From contig JAQOTA010000023.1 in assembly GCA_029532415.1 (NCBI GenBank), forward strand, positions 372,001-436,000: a stretch of DNA of 64,000 nt, in the 5' to 3' direction. The position numbers and the translations under genes were made by a program. Numbering within the stretch: the stretch's first letter is position 1; every line of letters starts with the position of its first letter. The DNA is from Marasmius tenuissimus. Taxonomy: Eukaryota > Basidiomycota > Agaricomycetes > Agaricales > Marasmiaceae. Of the stretch, positions 45,596-55,207 are shown piece by piece. The notes below the pieces were generated by a model that ran no database searches, was not told the origin of the DNA, and saw nothing but the letters and a program-made list of their open reading frames with translations.

Positions 45596-45700
45596 TACAA
45601 AATCGTAAGCAATAATGAACAGCATCAAATATACTTACCTCGAACATACGACTCTCACTCTGGTTTTTCTACTGTCCGAAGACGGGCGGGAAGGAGTCTG
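45502..45700 (-). repeat. Right terminal inverted repeat of MULE-type element
   Basis: Inverted copy of 44928-45126, starting GGCGCTAATGGCGGTGCC and ending GGAGTCTG. It overlaps the 3' end of the internal ORF. Confidence 0.92.
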
Positions 45701-45709
45701 GCCTAGTCC
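45701..45709. repeat. 9-bp target-site duplication (right)
   Basis: GCCTAGTCC, identical to 44919-44927, directly after the right TIR. Confidence 0.92.
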
Positions 45710-46258
45710 GAGCGATGCCAAATGATTCAACCTAATGTAGGTTGTCTGTGAATTTCACCCGAAAGTTGGTTGAATTTCAACCTTACGTACTTTCATAGTG
45801 TACAATTACCACGTTACCAACGACAGGGGAAGACACCAGAAGGATGTTCTTTACCAGCTGAGTAGTATGGGAAGGGTCAAAAAGATAACTTATAACGTCG
45901 TTGGGATTGGCCGCCTTTGTGTGATGGAGAACTTGGAAAACTTGAACGACTGAAGAGATCCAGTGCTGCCGGGAGGTTAGCCTGAAGAATGCAATTGTTT
46001 GTTGGTTTCACTTACGGCTGACACGGTCATCATGATTGAAAATCCTCCAATGAACATGGGCCGCTTTATTGCATACCAGGTACAGGGCGAGAGTCCTGGT
46101 ACCGTGCATCCCGGATAGTGTGCTGTGGGTGCGGCCCTTCGTCCAAGTTGCAACATAGCATATAGAGATATGAAACTGAGAAGTAGAAAGAACCCATACA
46201 GAGCACTTTCGAGAATGGCCGCAGCGACGATTGCATCGTGAATATCAATGACACCCAT

Positions 46259-47585
46259 CGAGGCAGGGGTTCTGGAGACTTAGACGCACGTTTCCGAGCG
46301 AACTTGGTTGCGCCTGACAACTTGAAGCGCCAGTGTCGAGGTATTTATTGGAAAAACACGCTTTGAAATCATGGTGAGCGAGGATCAGGTATAATGGGAA
46401 GTCGCCTACCTGGGATGCGTAAGATGGGGGTCGTTGCGTGATAATGTGTCTCGCAGGCTCACTAAGGACAGCACTGAATCATCTGATAATCAGAACCACC
46501 CTTCCTGGTTTACAGTAGATACGAGAAAAGGCGTACATTGTGATGTATCAGACCCAGGGGTTCCCAGCATGATGGCATACAAGCCTTGCACTGTGCAGTA
46601 GCCGGGTTGCCCAATGAGCCCGAACCATGTTGCTGTACGTCCCTGGGTGCGGTATCTCAAGAGGCAGGTACAGTGCCTACAGCTCACACTTGGAGCCTGC
46701 AAACGGGATCCTCCCGCATGGAAGAATTATAATCAATCAACGAGAGCCTCGGATATTCCCCTAGACGAAGAAAGTTGATGATCAGTTTCGATAGGATGCA
46801 GAACAAAGGTGTAGTCGGATCGTGTGACTCTGAGGATGATACAACACTTGGACGGAAAGTGGTATCGTGATTCTGTTCTAAGAGAGGAGAAGGCTGTTGT
46901 GTGGTGATGATGGTGGGATTCCGATGGTCGTCCTTCTACAGCTCGCTACCTTGACACAGAAATCGGCTGTCCTTCAGTTGATGATTGTGGAGGTGAAGCT
47001 GTATGAGAAACTGCGATAGGAGCTCGACGCGATGAGGTACAGGTTGAAATGAACTCGAGAGAGACTGAGCCTCATGACAAACAAGGCGGTCTGACTGGAG
47101 CCAGGGTAGCTGGGACTTGCGGATGGCGTCCTCGTCTCTGGGAAGTTCTGGAAAGAAACGCGGCGCGATCGGATGTCGATAGCCGTAGTTCTGATTAAGA
47201 TTAGATCTGGTGGCGCGGCCAAAGCACCAACAACTCCGGATAAACAGGAGCATTGTGATATTGACTGCTCGAGCTGGCATGCGTAGTACTGGCACACGAG
47301 ACTTGCACGAGAGGTTTCTCGAGTCCTGACGGTCGTCGATATCGAATTTGACAAGTGCAGGCTATTATATTTCGCGAAATCAGCAGAGATAGATTTCTGC
47401 GCTATATATATCTACATGTCAACGTCGATCACAGTCTCCCGAGTACGATTGATGAAGAGTATATCCCCACGGTCATTAAGAGATCCACCAAGGTCGCATG
47501 TTGTAGCCTCGGGAAGAATTTTCATTGTTGCTGGCTCCGATACTGTATACAGTGACTAGTGATAAGCAGTTCTCCTCGCTAAGGC
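46259..47585. other. 1.3-kb region without a solved gene
   Basis: It should contain the promoter of the split membrane gene next to 46259. Minus-strand frames at 46936-47354 look weakly coding and share short blocks with 42680-43020 (ATTAGATC...GGTGGCGC...CAAAGC and GCTCGAGC(A/T)GGCATG). It is probably a decayed paralogue of the segment described at 42447-42680. No product can be named. Confidence 0.4.
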
Positions 47586-49550
47586 TTAATGACATGCGCC
47601 GTAAGCGGTCTGGAGGTCACATTTCGTGGTGTTCTGGGCATCTGCCTCCTGTAATATCCCTTTCCCCATGAGACATCCCGCAACGCAGCAAATAACCATA
47701 AAGAACGCCCAGAAATAGCCTCCCATTAAGCTGTACTCGGCAGATAACGAGAATATGGCGCTAGAAGTAGGTCTCCATCAACATGGTGAGTCGGCAACAA
47801 ATCGAGAATACACACCCAACAACAGCAGGGCTGATAGCACGAGCGAGGCACATGAAGCACTGAATGAGACCATTCAAGCTCGCGAGCGCCATCGGGTTGG
47901 GAGCGGCCTCCTTGACTAGAATCATGTTCACGCTGATCGAATTGGCATTAGTTTCGACGGGTGTTTCAAAGACAGGACGAATTCAACGCACGAGTAAGCC
48001 AAACATCCGATCCTGGACAAAATGAGGATGCAGACAATCCCCATCCACAACAATGAAGTAGTTGTGGTCGACAATTCCTCATGGACAACTCCGTAACGCG
48101 CGATGAGGTTCAGGAAGGGCACCAAGGCGAACACTATCGGCCAGAAAGCGATACAGAAGTTGTAAATGTTGGCGAGCTTGTATCGCCTGAGAATAGTCGG
48201 CATGAAGAATAACTGAATGAGGGCCGACGATGAGCCGGCGGCGGCAAGACTAAACCCAATTTGAGACGCCTGCGGATATCGTCAGGGCCACTGTTCGTCC
48301 AGTCTCGAGAGGAATATTTGCTCACAGAGAAACCCAGACCACCTCTTTGGATAGGGGAGTAGCAAAACACAACGAACAGCACGTCGAACGCTGTTGCATT
48401 GAAACTAAGAGCAAAGCTACTCATGCTCAGAGCCCATATGGCTGGAACGGACAACAGGCTCCTGACACCGGTCGCCTCGGAACTGCAGCTGACCTCGGCA
48501 CCTTCTGGCAGACATGGTGCCTGCGCTTTGTCGACTTGGTGAATAGAAGGTGGTCTTTTAGATGGAAGAGTCTAAGCCCCTAACGTGAGTGAACATTCGG
48601 GGAACAAGTCTTGTGACGCACCTCCTTCAAACACAGTACAGCTAAAATCACTCCAAACAGAGATAACGATCCCGCGATCAAGCAAGGGAGAAGGTAAGGG
48701 TGGAAGCTGAATATCGTATCCGCAAAGATTGCGGGGAACTTGGTCGCCGGGTTGGATAGAGAACCTCCGAGTAAGGGTCTAAGGGTCGAAACTACCCTGA
48801 GATCGCTGGAAAGTCAAGGGGGAGCTCGGAAAACGTACCCTAATATCGAGCCCAAGGGCCAGAACAGCCCATAGATTGGGAAAGCCAGGCTTTGATTGGT
48901 AGAGTCAGTGATCTCGGCCAAAACAGAGTGAATAACAGCGATTGTGCCTGCGAAGATTCCAGCTAAAATAACATGAGCGTTTGACTAGCGCATCGCACTG
49001 AAAGGGCATACCAAGGCATCTCGAGAGGATGATTTCCGTGAATGATCGCGAGATTCCAAAATATACGGTCGCAAGGGCCACCCCCAAGGTCCCAAATGCT
49101 ATCACGGGGCGGCGACCAATCGTGTCTGCAATGTTCTGTCAGTCCTGGTCCAAAAGGTAAAGCGATTGACGTACTGGAAAGTCGTGTCCATTGGTAGATA
49201 GAACATAGCTGAGCTATAGCAAAACTAGATTCCTGGACATGGCATGAATGAGCAGGTCATGACGGTACGGAATGTTTGCTCACCACCAGCCCACTATAGA
49301 ACCCAATTTGTGCAGGGTCATCTGCGATCTTGAGGAAACCAATGAACTCGTTGATGTACGGGAAAATTTGGCAGTATGCAATAGGATCAACAAGACGAAT
49401 AAGGCAGAGAGTAGCGAGCTGGGCTTTTGGAAGAGGCGTAACAGACGGAGTCGTCAACGTTTGTGTCGTGTGTTCCACATCTTGTCGATGGTCATGAAGA
49501 AGGGGAAGAGATTCGTCTTGGGGAATAGACTCGACTCTTCCGGAGACCAT
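47586..49550 (-). CDS. MFS transporter, ZIFL/DHA1-like
   Basis: Multi-exon gene starting at 49550 (MVSGRVESIPQDESLPLL). The family segment CQIFPYINEFIGFLKIADDP leads into span 1. The loop 2-3 signature is DTIGRRPVI (G-x-x-x-D-R-x-G-R-R type), joined across an intron. Later parts include EITDSTNQSLAF, WPLGSILG|PLLGGSLS, FVVFCYSPIQRGGLGFS and MGGYFWAFFMVICCVAGCLM, ending TAYGACH. About 12 spans can be counted after splicing. This is the fungal ZIFL (zinc-induced-facilitator-like) group of drug/proton antiporters, plasma or vacuolar membrane. The substrate is unknown. A clear paralogue lies at 53035-54955 in divergent orientation. Confidence 0.88.
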
Positions 49551-50351
49551 AAGGTGGGTTCTTCCTGGAGCAAAGGGACAGGGAGAGGCCTGGGGATCCG
49601 TCCGCTGCCATAGCTCCCGTCTTAAATAATTTTCTTCGTTAGTCAGTTTGCGGTCCGAACGTCCCTGATGTCAAGCCAAGGGGTTCGAGAGAAAAATCGA
49701 GAAGCTACTGATGCCTTTTCGCCTGCTCATTATCGACGGCTGCCGCAATGTACGTATTGAATTAGAATTAGTTGGAGCTGATATCCCTGAGCCGTTTCAC
49801 GTGTACGTATCGCCTTGAGTTGTGCTCTTCGATGTCTGTAGTCCGATGATCCTCTTGCGGATGCTCCATGGCAGTCTCTGTATAGCTAGGCTATGATTGG
49901 ATTTTCCTCGGCCGGTGGACAGCCCACAGAGTAAGGTCGCTATCAGATGGCAGCTGGTCAACGGACTCCTGGGTTCGGCAAAGCGTGGGCGTGGGTGAAA
50001 GATTGAACTCTAAGCACTCAACAGGTCTCATTTTAATTTCCGTCCAGTTATCAGGCGACAGAGATTTCTGATGGTACGCTTATCATTGAATAAGAATAGA
50101 CAGAGAATTGACCTCTGAGAGTAACGTTGAACGTTTCGTGGGCGAATCGATGGAACACGAATGAGCAGAGGCAATTAGAGGCGACTGCAAGATGAACGTC
50201 GTGGTCCAAAGACAACCCGAGGCTCAAGCTGGAACACGAGGTTGACAGTCGGCTGACTCCCTTGCCGGATCCCACGATCACGCACATCACGCATTGAATT
50301 GTGGGAAATATCGCCTCTGACTCCAGCTCTCACGCGCTCTCTCAAGATCTC
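49551..50351. other. Intergenic region between MFS and AlkB genes
   Basis: Eight hundred bases between divergent start codons (MFS on minus, AlkB on plus). It should hold both promoters. No exon or repeat is recognised. Confidence 0.5.
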
Positions 50352-51975
50352 ATGTCCGAAGCCCAAGACACGGATCTACTTATTGGAATTGTATCCAGCC
50401 TCCTCAACCGCAAGGTCGATACAGATGCCATCCTTGATGCTCTGACTCAATGCAACGGCGACGCCCCAAGTGCAGCTGAATTTCTCAACTCTGGTTCGGG
50501 GTCTTCGACAAGCGGCACAAGCAAAGCTTGCGAACCTGACAAAGGGAAGAAGCGCGGGAGAGGCCTTCACGATTGGCTGGAAGGAGGATCCTCTCGGAAG
50601 ATTCCACGGGGAGAACCAGAGAATAGCTCAAATGCTGGATCATCTGCCTCCCCACGACCCAACACAATCCGTAGGAATGCGAACTCTACGGCCGATACCA
50701 ATGCCACCGACTTGATGTCCGTTTTACGACAACCTCCTCCCTCAAAAAAACAAGCTCCGCAGAAACCACCACTCATGTTGTCAAATCCGACCATGGTTGC
50801 AGAGCACGCACCTTGCACACTCCACCTTTCCGTGCTACCTCCTGAGCTTGCCTCCAAACTATTCTATACAATGCAAGACGCTTCGCGTGGCTGGAAAAGG
50901 AACAAATGGTGGTTGTTTGACCGGTTGGTCGAGAGTCCCCATCGCACGTCCTTTTTTGCCCGAAAGACTGACGGTATCAATACTGACACCGACTGGCAAC
51001 AAGCAGCCCAGTTCTGGTAACAGCACATTGTTTTATTTCTTGTGTACAAAGACTGATCTGCTTTTGGTAGGTACAATGGACGGCCGACTGACCCGCCTGA
51101 AGTATTTCCGTCTCCAATGGAAGAAGCGTGTGAGATCATCGAAAAGATTGTGAGCGACGAACTACGCAAACGACCTCGTTCACCTTTGGAATGGGCTGGC
51201 AATAATCCCTCCGACCTGCTCTGGCGCGCGAATGTTGCGGCCTCCAACTGTTATGAGGGAAGGAACGAGAGTGTTGGTTGGCATTCTGATCAGGTAAGTG
51301 GACCATGACTGCTGCCTTCCTATGTGATCTCAGTGCACCTTTCCTTAGATGACGTACCTGGGACCAATGTGCACAATTGCTTCGCTGAGCCTCGGTAAGA
51401 ATTATGCTTCTAATTGACGCGAATTACTTATGGGTAATGGAATGTTGCGGTACTTTCAGGGACGCGGAGAGTTTTTAGTCTTAGGGAAGTTGTACCCGCG
51501 CAGGAGACTGATAGTCGCCGTCCTCGAACTTTCAACATCCCGCTTCCCCACAATTCTGTAAGCGTTCGTACTTGTCAAGTCCGCGACCATCGTCCTTGCT
51601 AACTTCCAGAAGCTCATCATTATGCACGCCTCTTGTCAAGAAGAATTCAAGCATTCTGTACCCCCACAATCCTCAATGGACCTTTTTCGATCATCCCATC
51701 CGCGGCAACCTGGAGGCGAAATTGAACCATCTAACTGTCGCATAAATATCACGTTTCGTTTCTACCGACCTGATTTCCGACCGCCTAGTATACCTCGTTG
51801 CAAGTGCAACGCCCCAATGATACTAAGACCGGACATGAAACACCGAAGCGACGGCAGTGTTGACAAATATTGGTGGGCGTGTTATAGCGGAGCGCAAAAC
51901 GAAAGAAACGGGTGTAACATATGGAAGATCATGGATATGGACGCTGAGGGACGGGGAGCATCGTTTTCAAATTAG
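50352..51975 (+). CDS. CUE-AlkB-GRF 2-oxoglutarate/Fe(II) DNA dealkylase
   Basis: The ATG at 50352 was chosen; the frame is open upstream only from a GTG. Domains in order: a CUE-like ubiquitin-binding helix pair (LLIGIVSSLLNRKVDTDAIL, about residues 10-45), a basic/Ser-rich linker, and an AlkB domain starting near LHLSVLPPELASKLFYTM. The iron ligands are in GWHSDQMTYLGP (HxD, joined across an intron) and IIMHASCQEEFKHSVPP (distal His). The 2-oxoglutarate Arg is in CRINITFRFYRP. A GRF-type zinc finger closes the protein (RCKCNAPMILRP..., KYWWACYSG, NGCNIWKIMD). It should oxidatively remove methyl groups from DNA bases (ALKBH2/3-like) in the nucleus, with CUE and GRF modules guiding it to ubiquitinated sites and single-stranded nucleic acid (inference). 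Confidence 0.9.
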
Positions 51976-53034
51976 AAAGCCGCGGCGTGACATTGATTGT
52001 ATTCTACTCAGAAACTCTGACATAAGTGTGTTGTATTTTGGATAATTCGGCATTTTTACTTAACGCAGCCCATAATAGGGTGTATTTGCCAGGTTTGAAA
52101 CTAGAATTTTTTGTTTAGTTTCAAAATCCGAAATTTCGTGAGCGGAGCCGCCCCACCTCGATAAATACAAAATAAAAAACTCGTACGTACAAAATTTCTC
52201 CCAAATTCACGCAAACACCAAGCGCCCTTAGCTTGTTCCCTGCGGGTCATTCCCCAGGCAGATTTGGACGCGCCTTGGATATATCAAGTCAAGGAAGCTG
52301 TCATTACCACGGCCGCTGCTTTTTGAGAGGCCAGCGTGCTTGATGATGAGTGATTCTGGTAGTTCACGCAGTCGCCAACAGATAGGTGCAGGCCCCACAC
52401 ATAATTTTCCCGAAATTTTGGGATTGTGGGGCCGAAATTTACACAACTTTTGACGGCTCAAAATTCTAGTTACAACTTCCTAAAATTTCGTTACGGCAGG
52501 TAGTTTCAAACCTGGCAAATACACCCTAATCACCCTAGGTCGTGTCAGGTTGTTATGACCCCAACCTAATACAGTTTAACATGAGGCTGGACAACACGTT
52601 TTCTCATCAACTTCCTCAACACCCCTAGGAATTTCTGGACGCGACCTCTGACCAATACCACTTCAGCGGGTAGCTCTCGATAGTTCTGTTATTTGCATTA
52701 AATCCAATCTTTGATCCAAGGGACACTGGCGAAGCAGTCCTTTCCCAATCTTCAGGCTCAACACCCTTCGTCAACGCTTTTCTCCAAGTCTCCGCCATTA
52801 AATGTTTCTCGCGTCGCGTCTGTGTTTTGACAGTCAATGTCCATGAGGTCGGGTGTGTCCTTGTGTTTCCCATACCTCATTTGACGCGTACTTAGCCTCA
52901 ACCATCTTCAGATCTTGACCCCTGATTGGAGTTCAATGTGACATTTTACTCAAGTTAACATGCTCTCATAAGATCTTCGTATAAAGGCAAAGTTCTTGGG
53001 AGACTACATTCATGACCTCTCGCCTCAACCACAA
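51976..53034. other. Intergenic region holding a MITE
   Basis: About 1.06 kb between the AlkB stop and the second MFS gene. It contains the 449-bp TA-flanked element at 52078-52526. No gene is recognised in the remainder. Confidence 0.5.
52078..52526. mobile_element. 449-bp MITE with 26-bp TIRs and TA target duplication
   Basis: The ends start GGGTGTATTTGCCAGG and are perfect inverted copies over 26 bp (52078-52103 and 52501-52526). TA flanks each end (52076-52077 and 52527-52528), the target duplication of Tc1/mariner elements. A second inverted block (AACTAGAATTTT near 52098; AAAATTCTAGTT near 52460-52471) suggests longer original TIRs with a ~30-bp insertion in the right arm. The inside is A/T-rich with CCGAAATTT motifs and no ORF. 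It is a non-autonomous mariner-type MITE. Confidence 0.85.
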
Positions 53035-54955
53035 ATGGGCCCCGTCTCAGATTCTCGAGTGCCCGCCACCACGTGTGATAATGAGCAACAGCCACTCCTA
53101 CGGCCAGAGAAACCCAAGACTGCTCCACTCATGCAACAACTACCTGTTCTGTGCTACCTACGACTCATTGACCCTCTCAACTTCACCCAAATCTTTCCAT
53201 ACGTCAACCAGTTCCTCGCTGACCTCCATGTATCGGACGACCCCTCGAAGATAGGCCTTTACAGTGGTATTGTGGTAGGCTAACATTCAACTATTTGCCG
53301 ATACCTCGGCTCATTGGTTCCGAAAGGAAAGCTCGTTCGCTTTCACTCAACTCCTCGCAATATACCCTTGGGCCTCGTTCTCTGGTAAGGATCGCCCCTC
53401 CCGCCCACACATAGACTGACTCGTTGGACATAGACAGGATTGGGCGTAAACCGGTCATACTCTCCGGTGTGCTCGGTTTGACGTGCGCGACGCTTCTATT
53501 TGGTCTATCTCCCAGTTTTGGGATGATGCTCGCTGCTAGAGCGTTAGGTGAGTCTCGCGTCTTCCTTCTTGTCTTTGTAATGTGTCCGTCTCATTATGCA
53601 ACGAAACTCGTTATAGCTGGTGCCTTTTCTGGAAACGTTTCCATCATCCCTACCGTCCTATGTGATATCACGGACTCTAGTAACCAGGCCTTTGCTTTCT
53701 CGCTCTTCTCAGTCTGGTGGCCCGTTGGGTCGATTGTGGGGTATGACGTCTCGTCTAAAGATTGTTCTACACTGACTTTGTTGAAACTTGATATGTTTCC
53801 GTACAGCCCGCTCGTTGGAGGCTCCACTTCGGATCCTCAGGTCCTTCCAGAAGCGTATCGATTCAAGATATTTGAGGAGCACCCGTACTTTCTACCTTGC
53901 CTCGTCGTAGCTGCGATCAACATCGGTGCCATCGTATTGACTCACATATACCTTCAAGAAGTATGTCTCCTCGAATCTCCGGCCTCCGTCGTTCACGTAC
54001 TTACCGATCATGCAGACTGTCGAAAAGGTAGCGCACAAAAGCACCTGCACTTCGTGTTGTATAATTGATATTCCGACTTACGATAGGGTGGACACAGTGC
54101 CAAGCCCACCTTCTCCGCCACCACGAAAACACTTCTATCTATTCCAATTTTCAGGACGCTCTGTGCATCGGCGTTCAGTCTTAGCTTCATCACAGTCGCT
54201 TTCGAGGTGGTGTTCGTGCTATTCTGTTACTCCCCAGTTCATCAAGGAGGGCTGGGCCTCTCGGTGAGGATGCCTTCAATACCACAAACCTCGACCGGAA
54301 CATTAACAAACGACTTTTAGGTTCAGCAAATCGGATACGCCCTCGGATTTGCCGGATTCTCCGGCGCAGTTCTGCAGGTTCTTGTTCTTCCTTCCCTTCT
54401 CAAGCGTGTTGACCACGGGAAACTCTATTATACCTGCGTCAATATCTGGCCAATCGTTTTCCTTGCGCTACCGGTCCTCAACTGGATAGCACGATGCGGG
54501 ACGGAGGACACGAGGAGTCCTGAGAACAAGGCCATCATGTGGACAGGGATAGCCATTGTGTTAGCTCTGTCGAAAGTGGGAATTTGGCCCTACCTGTACT
54601 GAGTGACGACCCTTTCCTTTCCGACCTGTTCTGATCGCGTTTTCAGTATCAACATGTTCCTGGTCAAGCAGTACAGTCCGACCCCGGTACTTGGCTCAGC
54701 AAATGGGCTGTTGCAGCTGTTTATTTGCCTTTCACGAGCCTTTGGGCCGATTATCGCGAGGTAGTACTCAATCTTTTCGACCCGTTTCAGGTGTCTCACG
54801 AGATCTCTAGCTCGATTTTCTCTCTCTCGGTTTCCAAGGGTCTCCTTTCGGGGTACCTTTGGGCGGTACTTCTCAGTGCATTCGCATTGGGCGGCACACT
54901 GGTTGCCCGTCAGATTGTGAAGCAGACACAGAACTCTGGTGTTGGGCCACTTTAA
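53035..54955 (+). CDS. MFS transporter, ZIFL/DHA1-like (second paralogue)
   Basis: The ATG at 53035 gives MGPVSDSRVPATTCDN; the frame is open a little further upstream without an ATG. The family N-terminus reads NFTQIFPYVNQFLADLHVSD, then SFAFTQLLAIYPWASFSDRI with GRKPVI (loop 2-3 motif). CDITDSSNQAFAFSLF, WWPVGSIVG|PLVGGS and VVFVLFCYSPVHQGGLGLS (after splicing near 54152-54258) line up with the first MFS gene. It ends ARQIVKQTQNSGVGPL. The predicted fold has 12 spans. The role is as for the paralogue: proton-coupled export or sequestration of an unknown small molecule. The two copies differ widely, so the duplication is old. Confidence 0.88.
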
Positions 54956-55207
54956 CTTGCCAAAAATATCGAACCTGATTTTCTTGTACTTGGCTGAAAG
55001 CCTCGAATAGATTTTATAATGCACATTACCTGACGTGAACAAATATGGATATCAGGCTTCCTAATTCCGCCAGCCCAGGCCTTGCTTCCGCACTATTTGC
55101 AATAGCGATTACATAAAAGCTCTCTTTTCAACCCTCATTCGTTTACCGTCTTTCCCGTCGTTCATTTGCGTCGAGCAGGTTGGTTGCTACTCTCAGTCGT
55201 GGCAGGC

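Larger units (their letters stand above)
44928..45700. mobile_element. Mutator-like (MULE-type) element, 773 bp, 199-bp TIRs, 9-bp TSD
   Basis: The left TIR (44928-45126) and right TIR (45502-45700) are inverted copies of equal length, 199 bp. I see one mismatch (44941 A against the right-hand G equivalent) and no indels. The ends read CAGACTCC...GGAGTCTG. Directly outside both ends is the same 9-mer GCCTAGTCC, a perfect target-site duplication. Long TIRs with an 8-11 bp duplication are the mark of the Mutator superfamily. The 375-bp centre has no room for a MURA-type transposase, so the element is non-autonomous. Near-identity of the arms means a young insertion. It carries one ORF (45188-45595). 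Confidence 0.9.
43717..45783. mobile_element. ~2.07-kb repeat element with 16-bp inverted ends and AACCT-rich subterminal repeats
   Basis: The left end AGGTTGAAATTCAACC (43717-43732) is mirrored as GGTTGAATTTCAACCT at 45768-45783. Both flanks hold many copies of CAACCTA/TAGGTTG. Examples are a near-duplicate pair TTCAACCTAATGTTGCATCA and TCCAACCTGATGTTGCATGA at about 43740-43782, and CAACCTAATGTAGGTTG near 45728. Such clusters look like subterminal transposase-binding repeats. No transposase ORF is visible, so it would be non-autonomous. I found no target-site duplication, so the exact ends are uncertain. A GCTTCATTTT triplet repeat lies near 43956-43985. The Mutator-like element is nested near its right end. 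Confidence 0.5.
43199..46258 (-). pseudogene. Multi-pass membrane protein gene split by transposon nest
   Basis: The first part (46258 to about 45795) starts MGVIDIHDAIVAAAILESAL, with membrane spans in LYGFFLLLSFISLYAML and PMFIGGFSIMMTVSA, then a spliced exon with HWISSVVQVFQVLHH and ending VVGNVVI|gtacac. At the matching point in the 63.4-kb copy an intron also begins (NMVI|gtacgt). Here the intron is occupied by a ~2.07-kb repeat (43717-45783). On the far side (about 43715 down to 43199) lie exons with SVYLIIVDSFLAIAGISFIS and a cytoplasmic tail PLAVRVTVQEETVTES, typical of the C-terminus of this Agaricomycete membrane family. I infer one gene broken by the insertion, or carrying a >2-kb intron if still spliced. 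Its function is unknown. Confidence 0.65.

Noticed and set aside
46970..47040. P450-like snippet on the plus strand (LRxELDAMR-like words also seen in the P450 at 30.9 kb)
   Set aside because: Only about 10 codons agree and the frame has a stop. This is too short to call a P450 relic.
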